Counted from the stretch's first letter, positions 43,550 through 53,386 are shown. The stretch is 64,000 nt of DNA from CALJFL01 sp963669435 (GCA_963669435.1 OY770025.1:744001-808000); one strand, 5' to 3'. The notes: generated by a model from the sequence alone, not told the origin. A program made the numbers and translations.

Positions 43550-44194
43550 ATGAGCAAAGTGGCAACAAAAAAAACGCGCACCCGGCTGTCGCCGGAGGTT
43601 CGCAAGTCAATGATTCTCGATCACGCGGCGGAGGTCATCGCCACTGAAGGCGTGGCGGGCGTGAGCATGGAACGTATCAGCCGCGAGGCAGGGATCAGCA
43701 AAGCCCTGGTATATACCTACTTTCCGAGTATGACCGAGCTTCTTCAGACTCTGCTTAAGCGTGAGTACAAACACCTGCGTCAACTGCAGTCGGCCGCGGC
43801 GGAAAGCGCGGAGACTTTCGAGCAACTGGTGCGCAGGGTGACTAATGTTTACCTATGCTATATCGAAGAGCGCGGCATGCTGTTGGAAAAGCTCGGTTCG
43901 GAGCCGTCCGTAGCCGACCACGGAGACCCGACAGCCTACAGCAGGGATCGCGCCGTGGATTACCTGGCTCAAATCGTCAGCGACAATTTTGGGATCGACC
44001 TGCCCCTGGCCAAAGCCACCATCGATATTTCATTCGGTATGCCCTCGGCGGCCGGCCACTACCTGATTCACCACGAGATGAGTCGACAAACCGTCGAAGA
44101 TATCACGGTGACCATGATGATCGGCAGCATCGAAGCTATCCAGAGCAAGTATGAAACCGCGCTAAAACCCCTGCGCAAGCCCGAATCGGCCTGA
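43550..44194 (+). CDS. TetR-family transcriptional regulator
   Basis: A protein of 214 residues. A basic N-terminal arm (KKTRTRLSPEVRK) precedes the HTH GVAGVSMERISREAGISKALVYTYFPSMTELLQTL. The ligand domain is not assignable. It is convergent with the MDR oxidoreductase at 44221. Likely targets are the nearby oxidoreductase genes, but no shared operator was found by eye. Confidence 0.9.
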   Translation: MSKVATKKTRTRLSPEVRKSMILDHAAEVIATEGVAGVSMERISREAGISKALVYTYFPSMTELLQTLLKREYKHLRQLQSAAAESAETFEQLVRRVTNVYLCYIEERGMLLEKLGSEPSVADHGDPTAYSRDRAVDYLAQIVSDNFGIDLPLAKATIDISFGMPSAAGHYLIHHEMSRQTVEDITVTMMIGSIEAIQSKYETALKPLRKPESA

Positions 44195-44220
44195 TCAACA
44201 CGGCCAGGAACAGCGTATTC

Positions 44221-45243
44221 CTAGTCGGCAATATGGACCAACTGCTTACCGAAGTTCTTGCCCTGCAGCATCCCCTTGAAAGCCTCGACGGCGTTATCCA
44301 GGCCCTCGGCGATAGTCTCGCTGTACTTCATCTGCCCACTGCGTACCCACTCGGCCAGTAAAGCGGTGATTTCCTGGTGATCCCCCTGCCATTCTGTCAC
44401 CAGAAAGAAGCGGTGCTCGGGCGGTTCCGCCAAAGCGCCGAAGATATGCATCGGTGTTTCCACCGCATTCAGGTCTTCGGCATTATAGGCTGACACGTAG
44501 CCACAGATAGGCACCCGCGCGCCAGGGTTCAACAACTGCGCGACCGCCTTGGATACCTCTCCGCCGACATTTTCGAAATACACGTCGATGCCATCGGGGC
44601 ATGCAGCCTGCAGGTCGGCCAGCAGATTACCCGCCTTGTAATCCACCGCTGCATCGAAGCCCAACTCATCGAGTAAGTAGCGGCACTTTTCTTCACCGCC
44701 CGCGATCCCAACAGCACGACATCCAAACTGTTTAGCGGTTTGGCCAACGGCAGTACCTACCGGGCCAGATGCAGCGGCCACCACAACTGTTTCACCCGCT
44801 TGCGGCTTACCCAGGTATTTCAATCCACAGTAACCTGTACGGCCAGGCATACCCGCAACACCCAGGTAAGTCTGTAACGGTATATCCTGCGCCGCTACCT
44901 TGTAAGTACGTTCAATGCCTTCCGGCGCAATGTAATACTCCTGCCAGCCCGTATAACAGGTGACCACATCTCCCACGGCGTATTGCTCAGTGCGCGAGGA
45001 TACCACCCGACAGACACTTTCACCGGGCATGACCTCCCCGATCTGCACCGGCTGCGCATAGCCCTTGATCTCGCTCATACGCGGGCGCATATAGGGGTCC
45101 AGGGACAACCACAAAACTTGCAGCAGAAATTCACCCTCTTCAAGTTCACGTACGTCCTCCTCGACGATAGTCAGGTCCCCATCGGCAACCTCTCCCTCAG
45201 GTCGTCGGCTCAGGACGATTTTACGATTGCGGTAAGTATTCAT
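44221..45243 (-). CDS. NADP-dependent MDR oxidoreductase (leukotriene B4 dehydrogenase/curcumin reductase-like)
   Basis: A protein of 340 residues. NRKIVLSRRPEGE at the start, LDPYMRPRMSE, VAAASGPVGTAVGQTAKQFG and YFENVGGEVSKAV identify the zinc-free alkenal/one oxidoreductase branch. It reduces activated double bonds with NADPH. It lies downstream of two SDR genes on the same strand, separated by 57 bp from the nearer one. GGAGAAC lies before the ATG. Confidence 0.92.
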   Translation of the reverse strand: MNTYRNRKIVLSRRPEGEVADGDLTIVEEDVRELEEGEFLLQVLWLSLDPYMRPRMSEIKGYAQPVQIGEVMPGESVCRVVSSRTEQYAVGDVVTCYTGWQEYYIAPEGIERTYKVAAQDIPLQTYLGVAGMPGRTGYCGLKYLGKPQAGETVVVAAASGPVGTAVGQTAKQFGCRAVGIAGGEEKCRYLLDELGFDAAVDYKAGNLLADLQAACPDGIDVYFENVGGEVSKAVAQLLNPGARVPICGYVSAYNAEDLNAVETPMHIFGALAEPPEHRFFLVTEWQGDHQEITALLAEWVRSGQMKYSETIAEGLDNAVEAFKGMLQGKNFGKQLVHIAD

Positions 45244-45300
45244 ACGTTCTCCTAAAACGGGTTGGGTTCACTCTGGCGTTATCGAAGTTACTCATGCAAA

Positions 45301-46092
45301 TCAGGAGGCGAGCGTGCCACCATCGATCGGCACAAGCGCGCCACTAATAAAGGATGCCTGGTCACTGGCCAGATAGGTAATCAAGTCGGCAATTTCTGAC
45401 GCTTCCGCGTAGCGACCCATGGGATTTCCGGCATGAAAGGCATCGCGGGCACGGTCTGGGTCGTCGGGGCTGATCAGTTTTTCCCCCTCTTCTACCATCG
45501 GGGTATACGTGGGTGATGGACAGACCGCGTTCACGCGCACTCCACGGGGGGTCAATTCCGTTGCGGCGCAGCGGGTCAGTCCGTTAACCGCGTGTTTGCT
45601 GGCAACATAGGCAATTATCCTGCCGTGCCCTGAAAAGCCAGAGATCGAGGACAGATTGATAATGGCTCCACCGCTGTCCACCATGTAACGCGCGCAGTAC
45701 TTGGTACCCAGGAACACGCCCTTTACATTTATCGCTATCACGCGGTCAAACATTGCTTCATCATAGTCAAGTAGTGAGTCGGTGAGCGAGCCAGAGATAC
45801 CTGCGTTATTGACTAAAACCGATACCGGCCCAAACGTATCGACGGCCAATTGCGTCACTGACTCCCAATCTTTCGCGCGGGTGACATCGCCTTCAAAGGC
45901 CGCGCAGCTGATCCCTTCCTGCTCCAGTTCACTGACAGCCGAGTGTACCGGCGAGCCTGCCACGTCGAAGAGGATGACGCGACAACCGGCACCGCCAAGC
46001 CGCCTTGCAACCGCCAGACCAATCCCCTGGGCACCGCCAGTTACAATCGCTGTACGATCATTTAAGCCAGTAAAAGTGGTTCCATTTTCCAT
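45301..46092 (-). CDS. Short-chain dehydrogenase/reductase
   Basis: A protein of 263 residues. TGGAQGIG, NNAGISG, the Ser in INLSSISGF, YVASKHA as the Tyr/Lys pair, and the C-terminal ASFISGALVPIDGG mark a classical SDR of the FabG/3-hydroxysteroid-dehydrogenase type. It starts 113 bp after a strong terminator that separates it from the SDR at 46281. It probably forms a unit with the MDR gene downstream. Confidence 0.92.
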   Translation of the reverse strand: MENGTTFTGLNDRTAIVTGGAQGIGLAVARRLGGAGCRVILFDVAGSPVHSAVSELEQEGISCAAFEGDVTRAKDWESVTQLAVDTFGPVSVLVNNAGISGSLTDSLLDYDEAMFDRVIAINVKGVFLGTKYCARYMVDSGGAIINLSSISGFSGHGRIIAYVASKHAVNGLTRCAATELTPRGVRVNAVCPSPTYTPMVEEGEKLISPDDPDRARDAFHAGNPMGRYAEASEIADLITYLASDQASFISGALVPIDGGTLAS

Positions 46093-46204
46093 ACAACGCT
46101 CCTGTACAGGGGAGCCAAGGATTGTTCACCGAAATCCTGCGGTGTCAATCTGGCGTCCACTTATCCGGGGAAAGAAGACGCGGTGTCACTGTACCTGTAC
46201 CAGG

Positions 46205-46228
46205 AAAAAAAATCGGCCCGAAGGCCGA
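46205..46228 (-). terminator. Rho-independent terminator with UUCG tetraloop
   Basis: On the minus strand TCGGCC-TTCG-GGCCGA is followed by eight T. The stem is perfect with the very stable C(UUCG)G loop. It lies 53 bp past the stop of the SDR gene 46281-47048 and ends that transcript before the next SDR gene. Confidence 0.92.
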
Positions 46229-46280
46229 AAAGCGAGAACTGTTTCCTGGCGATAGAGCGAACCGCACTTCGATAACTCAA

Positions 46281-47048
46281 TCAAAAATGGGTGTTCTTTA
46301 ACGCACCGCCATCGATTCGCAGATTGGCACCAGTAATGTACGAGGCCGCAGGGCTGGCAAGGAAAACCACCGCTCTGGCTACCTCCTCAGGTGTACCATG
46401 CCGCTTGAGAGCCGGGAGGCTCGCCGCCGCCTCAAACAGCGCTGGCTGGTGTTGTTGTACCTGGTCCCAAAAGCCGCCTTCGAAGTTAATTGGGCCGGGT
46501 GAGACGAAGTTTGAACGTATTCCGTCGTCCGCCAGGCGGTGAGAAAGCTGCGCTGCATAGGCATTAAGCGCTGCTTTCATTGCACCGTACTCGCGCTCAG
46601 CCGGCATAATGCTGGCCATCACTGAAGCAATCGTGGAAATGAAAACCAGCGCGCCTTCTGACCCTTTCTGCAACCACGGAATGGCTACCTCGGTGGCGCG
46701 CACATGCTGCATGAAGTCGTATTCAAAACCGTCCAGCCAACGCTGGTTGCCTTTGGAGGAAATTCGAACACTCACGTTGCTGATAAAAATGTCGACACCA
46801 CCTAGCTGTTCGGCGGCTTTATCGAACCAGGCGGAGAACGCTGCCTCGTCGAGCACATCCAGGGCTTCACCAAACACCTGGGCACCCTGTGACTGCCAAC
46901 CGGCAATCGCTTGCTGTAGGGTTTCCTCGCCTCTTGCACAGGTAGCCACAGAAACACCCTCGGCAACCAATGCGTCAATGATGGCGCGGCCGATACCGCG
47001 GCTACCGCCAGTTACTACTGCCCTTTTGCCTTTGAGGCCGAGATCCAT
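46281..47048 (-). CDS. Short-chain dehydrogenase/reductase
   Basis: A protein of 255 residues. VVTGGSRGIGRAI is the cofactor loop, and FISNVSVRIS stands where NNAG is usual, so the third Asn motif is altered. Ser in VFISTIASVM and EYGAMKAAL (Tyr/Lys) complete the site. The end AASYITGANLRIDGG is typical. It is a single-gene unit with a clear terminator after it and an AT-rich control region with a palindrome upstream. Confidence 0.9.
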   Translation of the reverse strand: MDLGLKGKRAVVTGGSRGIGRAIIDALVAEGVSVATCARGEETLQQAIAGWQSQGAQVFGEALDVLDEAAFSAWFDKAAEQLGGVDIFISNVSVRISSKGNQRWLDGFEYDFMQHVRATEVAIPWLQKGSEGALVFISTIASVMASIMPAEREYGAMKAALNAYAAQLSHRLADDGIRSNFVSPGPINFEGGFWDQVQQHQPALFEAAASLPALKRHGTPEEVARAVVFLASPAASYITGANLRIDGGALKNTHF

Positions 47049-47414
47049 ACCACTCCCTACGTGGCGCTTCTGTCACTAAGCGCGCCTGATTGATTAATTT
47101 ATTGATAATATAGTCAATATAGGGGTTTTGTCTACCGTTTATTTCTGTTTTTACTTCGTTATTTTATAAGTCATTAAATAGTAGGCACTTCAGGGTTCTC
47201 AGAATACGCTGCAAATAAAGTGTGTGGCTGATGATTAGACTCAGAAGCTCATATATTTATTAATATACATTTAATCAATACTGGGTTTTTTCACCCGCAG
47301 GACGATAGACACACGGGGCCAACTGCATACCCATAAACTCGCTATACCCACGACTCGACATTAGACTTCCGGCCCACCGAGGCGCAGAATCGAAAACTCA
47401 AGTACTGATCGACT
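47049..47414. other. AT-rich intergenic region
   Basis: About 366 bp between a minus-strand SDR and a plus-strand UDG-like gene. The middle (about 47090-47290) is much richer in A and T than the surrounding DNA and holds two inverted repeats (47100-47119 and 47253-47266). No reading frame of note was seen. It must contain both divergent promoters. Confidence 0.6.
47100..47119. promoter_or_regulatory. Inverted repeat upstream of the SDR gene, candidate operator
   Basis: TATTGA and TCAATA form perfect 6-bp arms around an 8-base AT-rich spacer, about 50 bp upstream of the SDR start at 47048. The place fits a repressor site, but AT-rich DNA yields such repeats by chance more often. Confidence 0.4.
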
Positions 47415-48014
47415 ATGCCTTGCAAACCCATGCCACAGTCCCTTGAAGCACTGCTAGATGACGTACGCGCATGCACCCTGTGTGCAGACCAGTTGTCGCA
47501 CGGGGTGCGCCCGGTATTACAGGCGAGTCAGTCAGCTCGGATACTCATCGCCGGCCAAGCCCCTGGCGCGAAAGTACACGCCAGCGGGATACCCTTTGAC
47601 GACCCCAGTGGTGACCGGTTGAGAGCATGGCTGAATGTAGACCGGGACACCTTTTACGACGGCGCCCGCATTGCTCTCATCCCTATGGGGTTTTGCTATC
47701 CGGGACGCGGTAAGTCAGGGGATCTTCCACCGATACCAATTTGCGCCCAAACCTGGCGGGAACGCGTTCTGGCAGCACTGCCCAACATCAAACTGACCTT
47801 GCTGGTCGGCCAGTATGCCCAGCGCTGGCACCTGCCCGAAGTTAAAGAAAACCTGACCGAAACCGTACGCGCCTGGCGGGATTACGGAGAACACACGCTG
47901 CCACTACCCCACCCCAGCCCACGCAATAACCTTTGGATAAGGAAAAACCCCTGGTTTGAAGATCAGGTGCTTCCGGCACTGCAGAAGCGGGTCGCAGTCG
48001 CATTAGCGGATTAA
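47415..48014 (+). CDS. Uracil-DNA-glycosylase-superfamily protein
   Basis: A protein of 199 residues. LIAGQAPGAKVHASGIPFDDPSGDRLR is motif A of the family-4/5-like UDG fold and LPLPHPSPRNNLWIRKNPW is the DNA-intercalation loop. Near the start the pair CTLC occurs, but the full four-Cys iron-sulfur set is not evident. Members remove uracil or are uncharacterised. Weak ribosome binding; ATG 47430 is an alternative start. Confidence 0.85.
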   Translation: MPCKPMPQSLEALLDDVRACTLCADQLSHGVRPVLQASQSARILIAGQAPGAKVHASGIPFDDPSGDRLRAWLNVDRDTFYDGARIALIPMGFCYPGRGKSGDLPPIPICAQTWRERVLAALPNIKLTLLVGQYAQRWHLPEVKENLTETVRAWRDYGEHTLPLPHPSPRNNLWIRKNPWFEDQVLPALQKRVAVALAD

Positions 48015-48202
48015 TTCAGCAATACCCCAACAAGACCAGGGCTGGGACCGGCCTGGGCGTCCGAATGTCTAAGCTGAGCGTTTGCGCGAGCGAGAAGACA
48101 CGCAGGCAAGTACCTCGGACCGCACGCGGCAAAACGCCGAACAGCGTGTAAGCTAGTGTGTTCTAGAATATAGCGACAAAGCGAACAGGCCAGGAGCCGC
48201 CT

Positions 48203-48772
48203 ATGACGCACAACCTTTCCCAGCGCGACCCTCTGGCGGGCGTAGACACACTCTTCCCATCACGCTGGTCGCCACGCGCCTTCGACAACTCAGCACTGGA
48301 TCGCGAAACACTGGCCATACTGATCGATGCAGCGCGCTGGTCACCTTCCTGTTACAACGAACAACCCTGGCGCTTTTATACTAGCAATAATGATACCTTC
48401 GCCGATTATCTGCAGTTGCTGGTAGAAGGCAATCAGGCCTGGGCACAAAACGCTTCAGTACTAGGGTTTCTCGTGGCCAACACACGCTTCAGCGCCAATG
48501 GCAAGGACAACCCGGTCTATCAACTGGATTGCGGTGCCGCCTGGATGGCGATGAGCCTGCAAGCGCAGAAACTCGGACTGTCCACCCACGGCATGGCGGG
48601 CATCAAGTACGATGAGGTCGCGAAGTATCTGTCGCTGGACGATGACGAGGCCGTGTTAATGGGGTTTGCTATCGGTCGCGCCGCTGACCCGTCTACACTA
48701 CCGGAGAACCTGCAAGCAAAAGAGATACCCTCGCCGCGCAAATCGCTCGACGAGATTTGGCCCCAGCGCTGA
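48203..48772 (+). CDS. Nitroreductase-family FMN-dependent oxidoreductase
   Basis: A protein of 189 residues. FPSRWSPRAFDNSALDRETLAILIDAARWSPSCYNEQPWRFY is the FMN-binding start of the nitroreductase fold, and the C-terminal GFAIGRAADPSTLP closes it. It reduces nitro groups, quinones or similar with NAD(P)H. AGGAG lies before the ATG. It stands 75 bp before the PLP decarboxylase gene on the same strand and may share its transcript. Confidence 0.92.
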   Translation: MTHNLSQRDPLAGVDTLFPSRWSPRAFDNSALDRETLAILIDAARWSPSCYNEQPWRFYTSNNDTFADYLQLLVEGNQAWAQNASVLGFLVANTRFSANGKDNPVYQLDCGAAWMAMSLQAQKLGLSTHGMAGIKYDEVAKYLSLDDDEAVLMGFAIGRAADPSTLPENLQAKEIPSPRKSLDEIWPQR

Positions 48773-48847
48773 AACAAAAGTACCGACTTACGAGACAGCA
48801 CATACAACACGACGGTAGCACTAATCACCAACCCTAACAGGACTCCC

Positions 48848-50281
48848 ATGACACCCGAAGAATTTCGCCAGGCCGGGCACCAATTGATCGACTGGATCGC
48901 AGACTACCGACAGCAAATACCCGAGATGCCCGTGAGGGCGCAAGTGGAGCCCGGCGAGGTCAGGCGCTCATTACCAGACACGCCGCCGACCGCAACGGTG
49001 CCTTTTGAGACGCTGCTCGAGGACCTGGATACCCTGGTAGTACCCGGGGTAACCCAGGTGCAACATCCGATGCACTTCGGCTGGTTTCCCTCGAATGCGT
49101 CGCTGGCTTCGGTGCTGGGGGACATCGCCAGCTCAGGTATGGGGACTCTGGGTATCTCCTGGGAAAGCTGCCCGGCGTTGACCGAGGTTGAAGAAGTTGT
49201 GTGCGACTGGTTACGACAACTCACGGGATTGAGCGACCAGTGGCGCGGCACCATCCACGACACCGCCTCCACCGCCTGCGTAACGGCCATGATCCTGGCC
49301 CGCGAGCGAGCCAGTAACATCAGCAAAAATGGCGGCGGCTTACAATCGGTCGAAGGCACTCTGGTGGTTTACAGCACCTCGCAGGCACATTCATCCATTG
49401 CCAAGGCTGCGCAACTGGCAGGTTTCGGTAATGACAACCTGCGCATGATCGAGGAGGACCCATTTACCCGCGCCATGCAAGCAGATGCGCTGGAAGCGGC
49501 CATTGCTGAAGATGTCGCTGCCGGAAAGATTCCAGCGGGGATTGTCTGCTCTGTCGGCGCCACAGGCACCACTGCCATGGACCCGGTGGCGGCGATTGCC
49601 AAGATCGCCAACCAATACAATATCTGGTTGCACGTTGATGCAGCGATGGCTGGCTCCGCCATGCTGCTACCCGAATATCGCCACCTCTGGGAAGGCGTCG
49701 AACAGGCCGATTCCGTCGCCTGGAACCCGCACAAGTGGATGGGCACGATTCTCGACACCGCTTTGTTTTACGTGCGCGATACCACCTTCCTGGAAACCGT
49801 TATGTCGACCAACCCGGCCTACCTACAGTCTGCCGCTGACGGCGCGGTAGTGCAGTACCGCGACTGGGGAATTCCGCTGGGAAGACGCTTCCGGGCCTTG
49901 AAGTTGTGGTTTCACCTGCGCCTTGATGGTATCGAGTCAATCCAGTCCCGCCTGCGCCGGGACCTGGAAAACGCGCAGCGCTTCGCCGCGCTGGTGCAAG
50001 CCACACCGGATTGGGAGGTACTTGCGCCAGTCGATCTGCAGACCGTTTGCGTGCGGCATACCCCCGTCGACGCCAGTGGTAAACCTCTCGACGGGGATGC
50101 GCTGGATCAACACACCCTGGCATGGGTGGAGCAGATTAATAGTTCCGGGCAGGCCTTTCTATCGCCCTCAATACTCGACGGCCGCTGGATGGCGCGTGTA
50201 TCCATCGGCGTTGAGGGCACAGAGTTCAGTCATGTTGAAGCCATGTGGGGGTTAATGCAGGCAGCCGCCGCGGAAACCTAG
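48848..50281 (+). CDS. PLP-dependent group II decarboxylase (aromatic-L-amino-acid decarboxylase type)
   Basis: A protein of 477 residues. HPMHFGWFPSNASLASVLGD, HVDAAMAGSAMLLPEYRH (Asp264) and NPHKWMG (Lys296, Schiff-base Lys) define the group II decarboxylase/AADC family. Substrates include tyrosine, DOPA, tryptophan and phenylalanine; some relatives are aldehyde synthases. The product amine would fit the amine-catabolic genes at 57912-64000, but the link is speculative. Its stop overlaps the convergent stop of the SGNH gene (CTAG). Confidence 0.9.
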   Translation: MTPEEFRQAGHQLIDWIADYRQQIPEMPVRAQVEPGEVRRSLPDTPPTATVPFETLLEDLDTLVVPGVTQVQHPMHFGWFPSNASLASVLGDIASSGMGTLGISWESCPALTEVEEVVCDWLRQLTGLSDQWRGTIHDTASTACVTAMILARERASNISKNGGGLQSVEGTLVVYSTSQAHSSIAKAAQLAGFGNDNLRMIEEDPFTRAMQADALEAAIAEDVAAGKIPAGIVCSVGATGTTAMDPVAAIAKIANQYNIWLHVDAAMAGSAMLLPEYRHLWEGVEQADSVAWNPHKWMGTILDTALFYVRDTTFLETVMSTNPAYLQSAADGAVVQYRDWGIPLGRRFRALKLWFHLRLDGIESIQSRLRRDLENAQRFAALVQATPDWEVLAPVDLQTVCVRHTPVDASGKPLDGDALDQHTLAWVEQINSSGQAFLSPSILDGRWMARVSIGVEGTEFSHVEAMWGLMQAAAAET

Positions 50282-51873
50282 TTGAGCGGCCCGCTGCGCG
50301 TCAATGAATAACCCAGGAGTGAATAGAGCTCGAAATGACCCCGGTCAGCAAATGGGGAAATTTTGGCAGCCGACCTACACCCCATATTGCGCATAAACAG
50401 AAACAGCTCCTGTCTACCGGCGGGCAGGAACTGGCGCTGGCGGCGCTGATGTGAGTACTCGCCCTGCCGGTTCGGGCTGTACACCGTCATTTCATCCTCA
50501 GCGTGATAATCGATGTCCAGGGTCACGAGGTGCGATCGCGCCCCATGCGGTCTGTGGCAGGGCGCCACCTGGATCTCGGCACCGGGTCCATCGGCAACAA
50601 AATACTGGCCCTGCCGGGTAATGCCACCCAGGTGGGGGAACGCAAGCGGCATTCCCACAGCGGCTCCCACGACCTCGCCCGCAGCGGGCTTAGGTGCAAG
50701 CACCGCGTCATCCGGTGGTTCACGGTGCTTTATAGGTCGACCGCCGGCAAAAGCTTGCAGCACTCCCCCGGCCAACGGTCCAGGTATCAGGTGAGCACCA
50801 TCAAACGGCCTTGCGCGCATGAGCGTGGTTGCATCGCGGTGGTACTTTGCCAACAGCTGCTGCTGTAACCTTTCGGCTGTCAACTGTTGGCCAAAAGGCA
50901 GGCGCAGCGATTCATCGCCGAGCAGGTAGGGCAGCATCTTGTCAGCCAGTCGCGTGGTGAAATGTGATGATTCCAGCCAGTAACGGTTGTCTACCGAGAA
51001 GGCGTTGAGGCCGGAAAAGTCCAGCACCGGCACGACAGGTACGATACCCGCAAGGAATCGCTCCATTCTGCCCAGGTCCTGCTGGAGATAAGTAGTGTGA
51101 TGCAGCGGGTTGAAAAAGACCGTTAACTCAAACTGGTGCTGTTCCGCCAGGGCCGCAATCTCGACAATGTCTGCCACGGCCGCAGCCACAAAGTCTCCCT
51201 CGCCCCAATACGTGGCCTGCACGGTGGCGAATCTTTCTTCGTGCACTTTGCGGTCCGCAAAGATTCGCCGAGCCTGCTGACGCAGCTGCGGTTGACGGTT
51301 CTGTGGAGAGTGCACGTACCATTCATTGATTACCCTGGGTTGATGGCCGTTGAAAATCTCCCAGTCACGCAACTGCGGGAAATGCAGTAAGTAATCGACA
51401 TGAAAGTCCAGCCGGTCGAGCAATCCGCCCGGCGGAGGTCTGCGCATCTTCTGTGTCGCACCGATATCCGGGTCCTGGATATAGGAGAACTCATCCAAGC
51501 CAATGTATACCCTGTCAAACCGTATGCCCGCACGCATAAACTGCCGTAAGGCGATCACGTGATCCCGAGGGGTTCCGCCCGAATGGGTGAAGTTATAGCA
51601 GGTACCAGGCAGCTTGCGGGTATCGATAACTTCCACGCGCGATGAGCCCATGACCAAACAGTCGAATAGCGTGGGATTTTCGAGCACATGCCAGGTTTTC
51701 AGCGCAAAGCGATTTACCTGGATGTCGGTGACAAAGTGCAGGCGGTCCTCACTGTAGACACCCCAGCGGTCGTTGCTGTAATTGAAAGCTGCCAATGCCC
51801 CAAGCACGGCAACCGCGACCAGCGCCACGTACAGCGTGAATCGCACCCTAGAAAACAAAGTAGATAAACTCAT
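50278..51873 (-). CDS. SGNH-like acyltransferase partner of the MBOAT protein
   Basis: A protein of 531 residues. One N-terminal membrane helix (about 11-31) anchors a periplasmic domain with VMGSSRVEVIDTRKLPG (Ser block), GLDEFSYIQDP and YWLESSHFTTRLADKML (His block). The layout is like DltD/AlgJ-type proteins, which complete acyl transfer to a polymer outside the cell. About 190 residues after the core are of unknown fold. Its start overlaps the MBOAT gene end by 26 bases, implying coupled synthesis. Confidence 0.8.
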   Translation of the reverse strand: MSLSTLFSRVRFTLYVALVAVAVLGALAAFNYSNDRWGVYSEDRLHFVTDIQVNRFALKTWHVLENPTLFDCLVMGSSRVEVIDTRKLPGTCYNFTHSGGTPRDHVIALRQFMRAGIRFDRVYIGLDEFSYIQDPDIGATQKMRRPPPGGLLDRLDFHVDYLLHFPQLRDWEIFNGHQPRVINEWYVHSPQNRQPQLRQQARRIFADRKVHEERFATVQATYWGEGDFVAAAVADIVEIAALAEQHQFELTVFFNPLHHTTYLQQDLGRMERFLAGIVPVVPVLDFSGLNAFSVDNRYWLESSHFTTRLADKMLPYLLGDESLRLPFGQQLTAERLQQQLLAKYHRDATTLMRARPFDGAHLIPGPLAGGVLQAFAGGRPIKHREPPDDAVLAPKPAAGEVVGAAVGMPLAFPHLGGITRQGQYFVADGPGAEIQVAPCHRPHGARSHLVTLDIDYHAEDEMTVYSPNRQGEYSHQRRQRQFLPAGRQELFLFMRNMGCRSAAKISPFADRGHFELYSLLGYSLTRSGPLN

Positions 51874-53386
51874 TAGACGTACTGCTTACGACTTTGGCCA
51901 ATGCGGCACCGCCGGCCAGCCCCACCAGGGCCGCCCTTCCCGCCCCCAGCTTTGCACGACCCAGTCGGCCGTTGCGCGTAACCCCCAGGAACTGAAAGAC
52001 GTTCGGTAGAAGGAACACTATTACCGTGCTCAACACTAACCAGGCGGCGGCCTCCAGGGAGACCGTGGCCGTAACCGGACCACCACCCAACAAATTGTCC
52101 AGGAAAACAAGCAGCTGCTGCCATACCTGGACTGACCATGCCCACAAATCCCCCGGGGCGAGATCGAAGAGCGCGTCATAGAACCGCACCATGTCGTCCA
52201 CCCGGGTCACCTTGAAGGCCACAAGGCTGAGCACCCAGAAGGCAAAGGTGCAAAAACAGCAAAACAGGGTGCGATAAACCCAGGTATCGGTCACCGCCCC
52301 CAACCGGAGCTGTTGCATCCAGACGGGCCAGAACACAATCCAGGCCATAGCAACGCCCTGCATCAGCCCCCATACCAGGTAGTTCCAACCCGCCCCATGC
52401 CAGACCCCACTCAACAACATCAGGATCAACAGATTGCGCACCGTGATAAACGAACCCCGGGTACGCCCACCGAGGGGCTTGAAGATGTAGTTACCAAAGA
52501 AGTGACCCAGGGTGATATTCCAGCGGCCCCAGGTCTCGTTGATATTGCGCGCTTTGTATGGCGAGAAAAAGTTAATGGGCAGGATGATGCCAAACATCAG
52601 CGCCAGCCCAAACGCCATATCGCTATACGCAGAAAAATCGAAGTACAGCCTGAAGGTAAACGAGAGAATGCCCAGCCAGGCCGTGATCGGCAGCAGATCG
52701 CGCCCCTGGGCGTGGCGCCCAAAGATGGGTTCTGATACTTCTGCAATCTGGTCCGCCAGCACGACCTTCTTGAACAAGCCCAGCAGGAATATCGCCAGGC
52801 CTAACTGCAAGTGTCTCAAGGTAACGCTGTTGAGCGACTCGCTTGCCAGTTGCGGCACTAACTGACGGTGGTGGACGATGGGCCCGGCAATCAACTGCGG
52901 AAAAAACAACACGAAGCACAGGTACTTCTCCAGCGTGGTCTCGGTCATTATCGATTTGTCCCGATAGACATCGACCAGGAATGCAATCTGCTGGAAGGTA
53001 AAGAAGGAGATTGCCAGCGGCAAAATCACGTCGAGCATGATCGGGTAATCGAGAAACAAGTCGCTCACGAAGCCGACGACAAATCCCGAATATTTGTAAT
53101 AACCGAGCAAGCCCAGGTTGAACAATACTCCGACAGTGAGCAGCGGCTTGCCCGACATCGGCAGAGCGAGCTGTCCAGCCAACGCACGGCCTATCGTATA
53201 ATTGACCCCTATCGAGACCAGAATCAAGGCGATATAGGTAGGGTTCCACCAACCGTAGAAAAACAGCGAAGCAACAATCAGCAGGTAACGCGCTGCGCCA
53301 ATACCAGCGGTCAGCCGCAGGCTGTGATAGGCCAACAGCACCGCGGGCAGAAAGAGATACACAAAATAGGTAGAGCTGAATAACAT
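51848..53386 (-). CDS. MBOAT-family membrane O-acyltransferase
   Basis: A protein of 512 residues with about 11-12 membrane helices. NETWGRWNITLGHFFGNYIFKPLGG and LSGVWHGAGWNYLVWG contain the conserved Asn/Trp and the catalytic His of the AlgI/DltB branch. It moves acyl groups across the membrane for O-acetylation or similar modification of an exported polymer. It is paired with the SGNH-like protein. No polysaccharide synthase is adjacent, so the target may be the cell wall or a polymer made elsewhere. Confidence 0.93.
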   Translation of the reverse strand: MLFSSTYFVYLFLPAVLLAYHSLRLTAGIGAARYLLIVASLFFYGWWNPTYIALILVSIGVNYTIGRALAGQLALPMSGKPLLTVGVLFNLGLLGYYKYSGFVVGFVSDLFLDYPIMLDVILPLAISFFTFQQIAFLVDVYRDKSIMTETTLEKYLCFVLFFPQLIAGPIVHHRQLVPQLASESLNSVTLRHLQLGLAIFLLGLFKKVVLADQIAEVSEPIFGRHAQGRDLLPITAWLGILSFTFRLYFDFSAYSDMAFGLALMFGIILPINFFSPYKARNINETWGRWNITLGHFFGNYIFKPLGGRTRGSFITVRNLLILMLLSGVWHGAGWNYLVWGLMQGVAMAWIVFWPVWMQQLRLGAVTDTWVYRTLFCCFCTFAFWVLSLVAFKVTRVDDMVRFYDALFDLAPGDLWAWSVQVWQQLLVFLDNLLGGGPVTATVSLEAAAWLVLSTVIVFLLPNVFQFLGVTRNGRLGRAKLGAGRAALVGLAGGAALAKVVSSTSNEFIYFVF

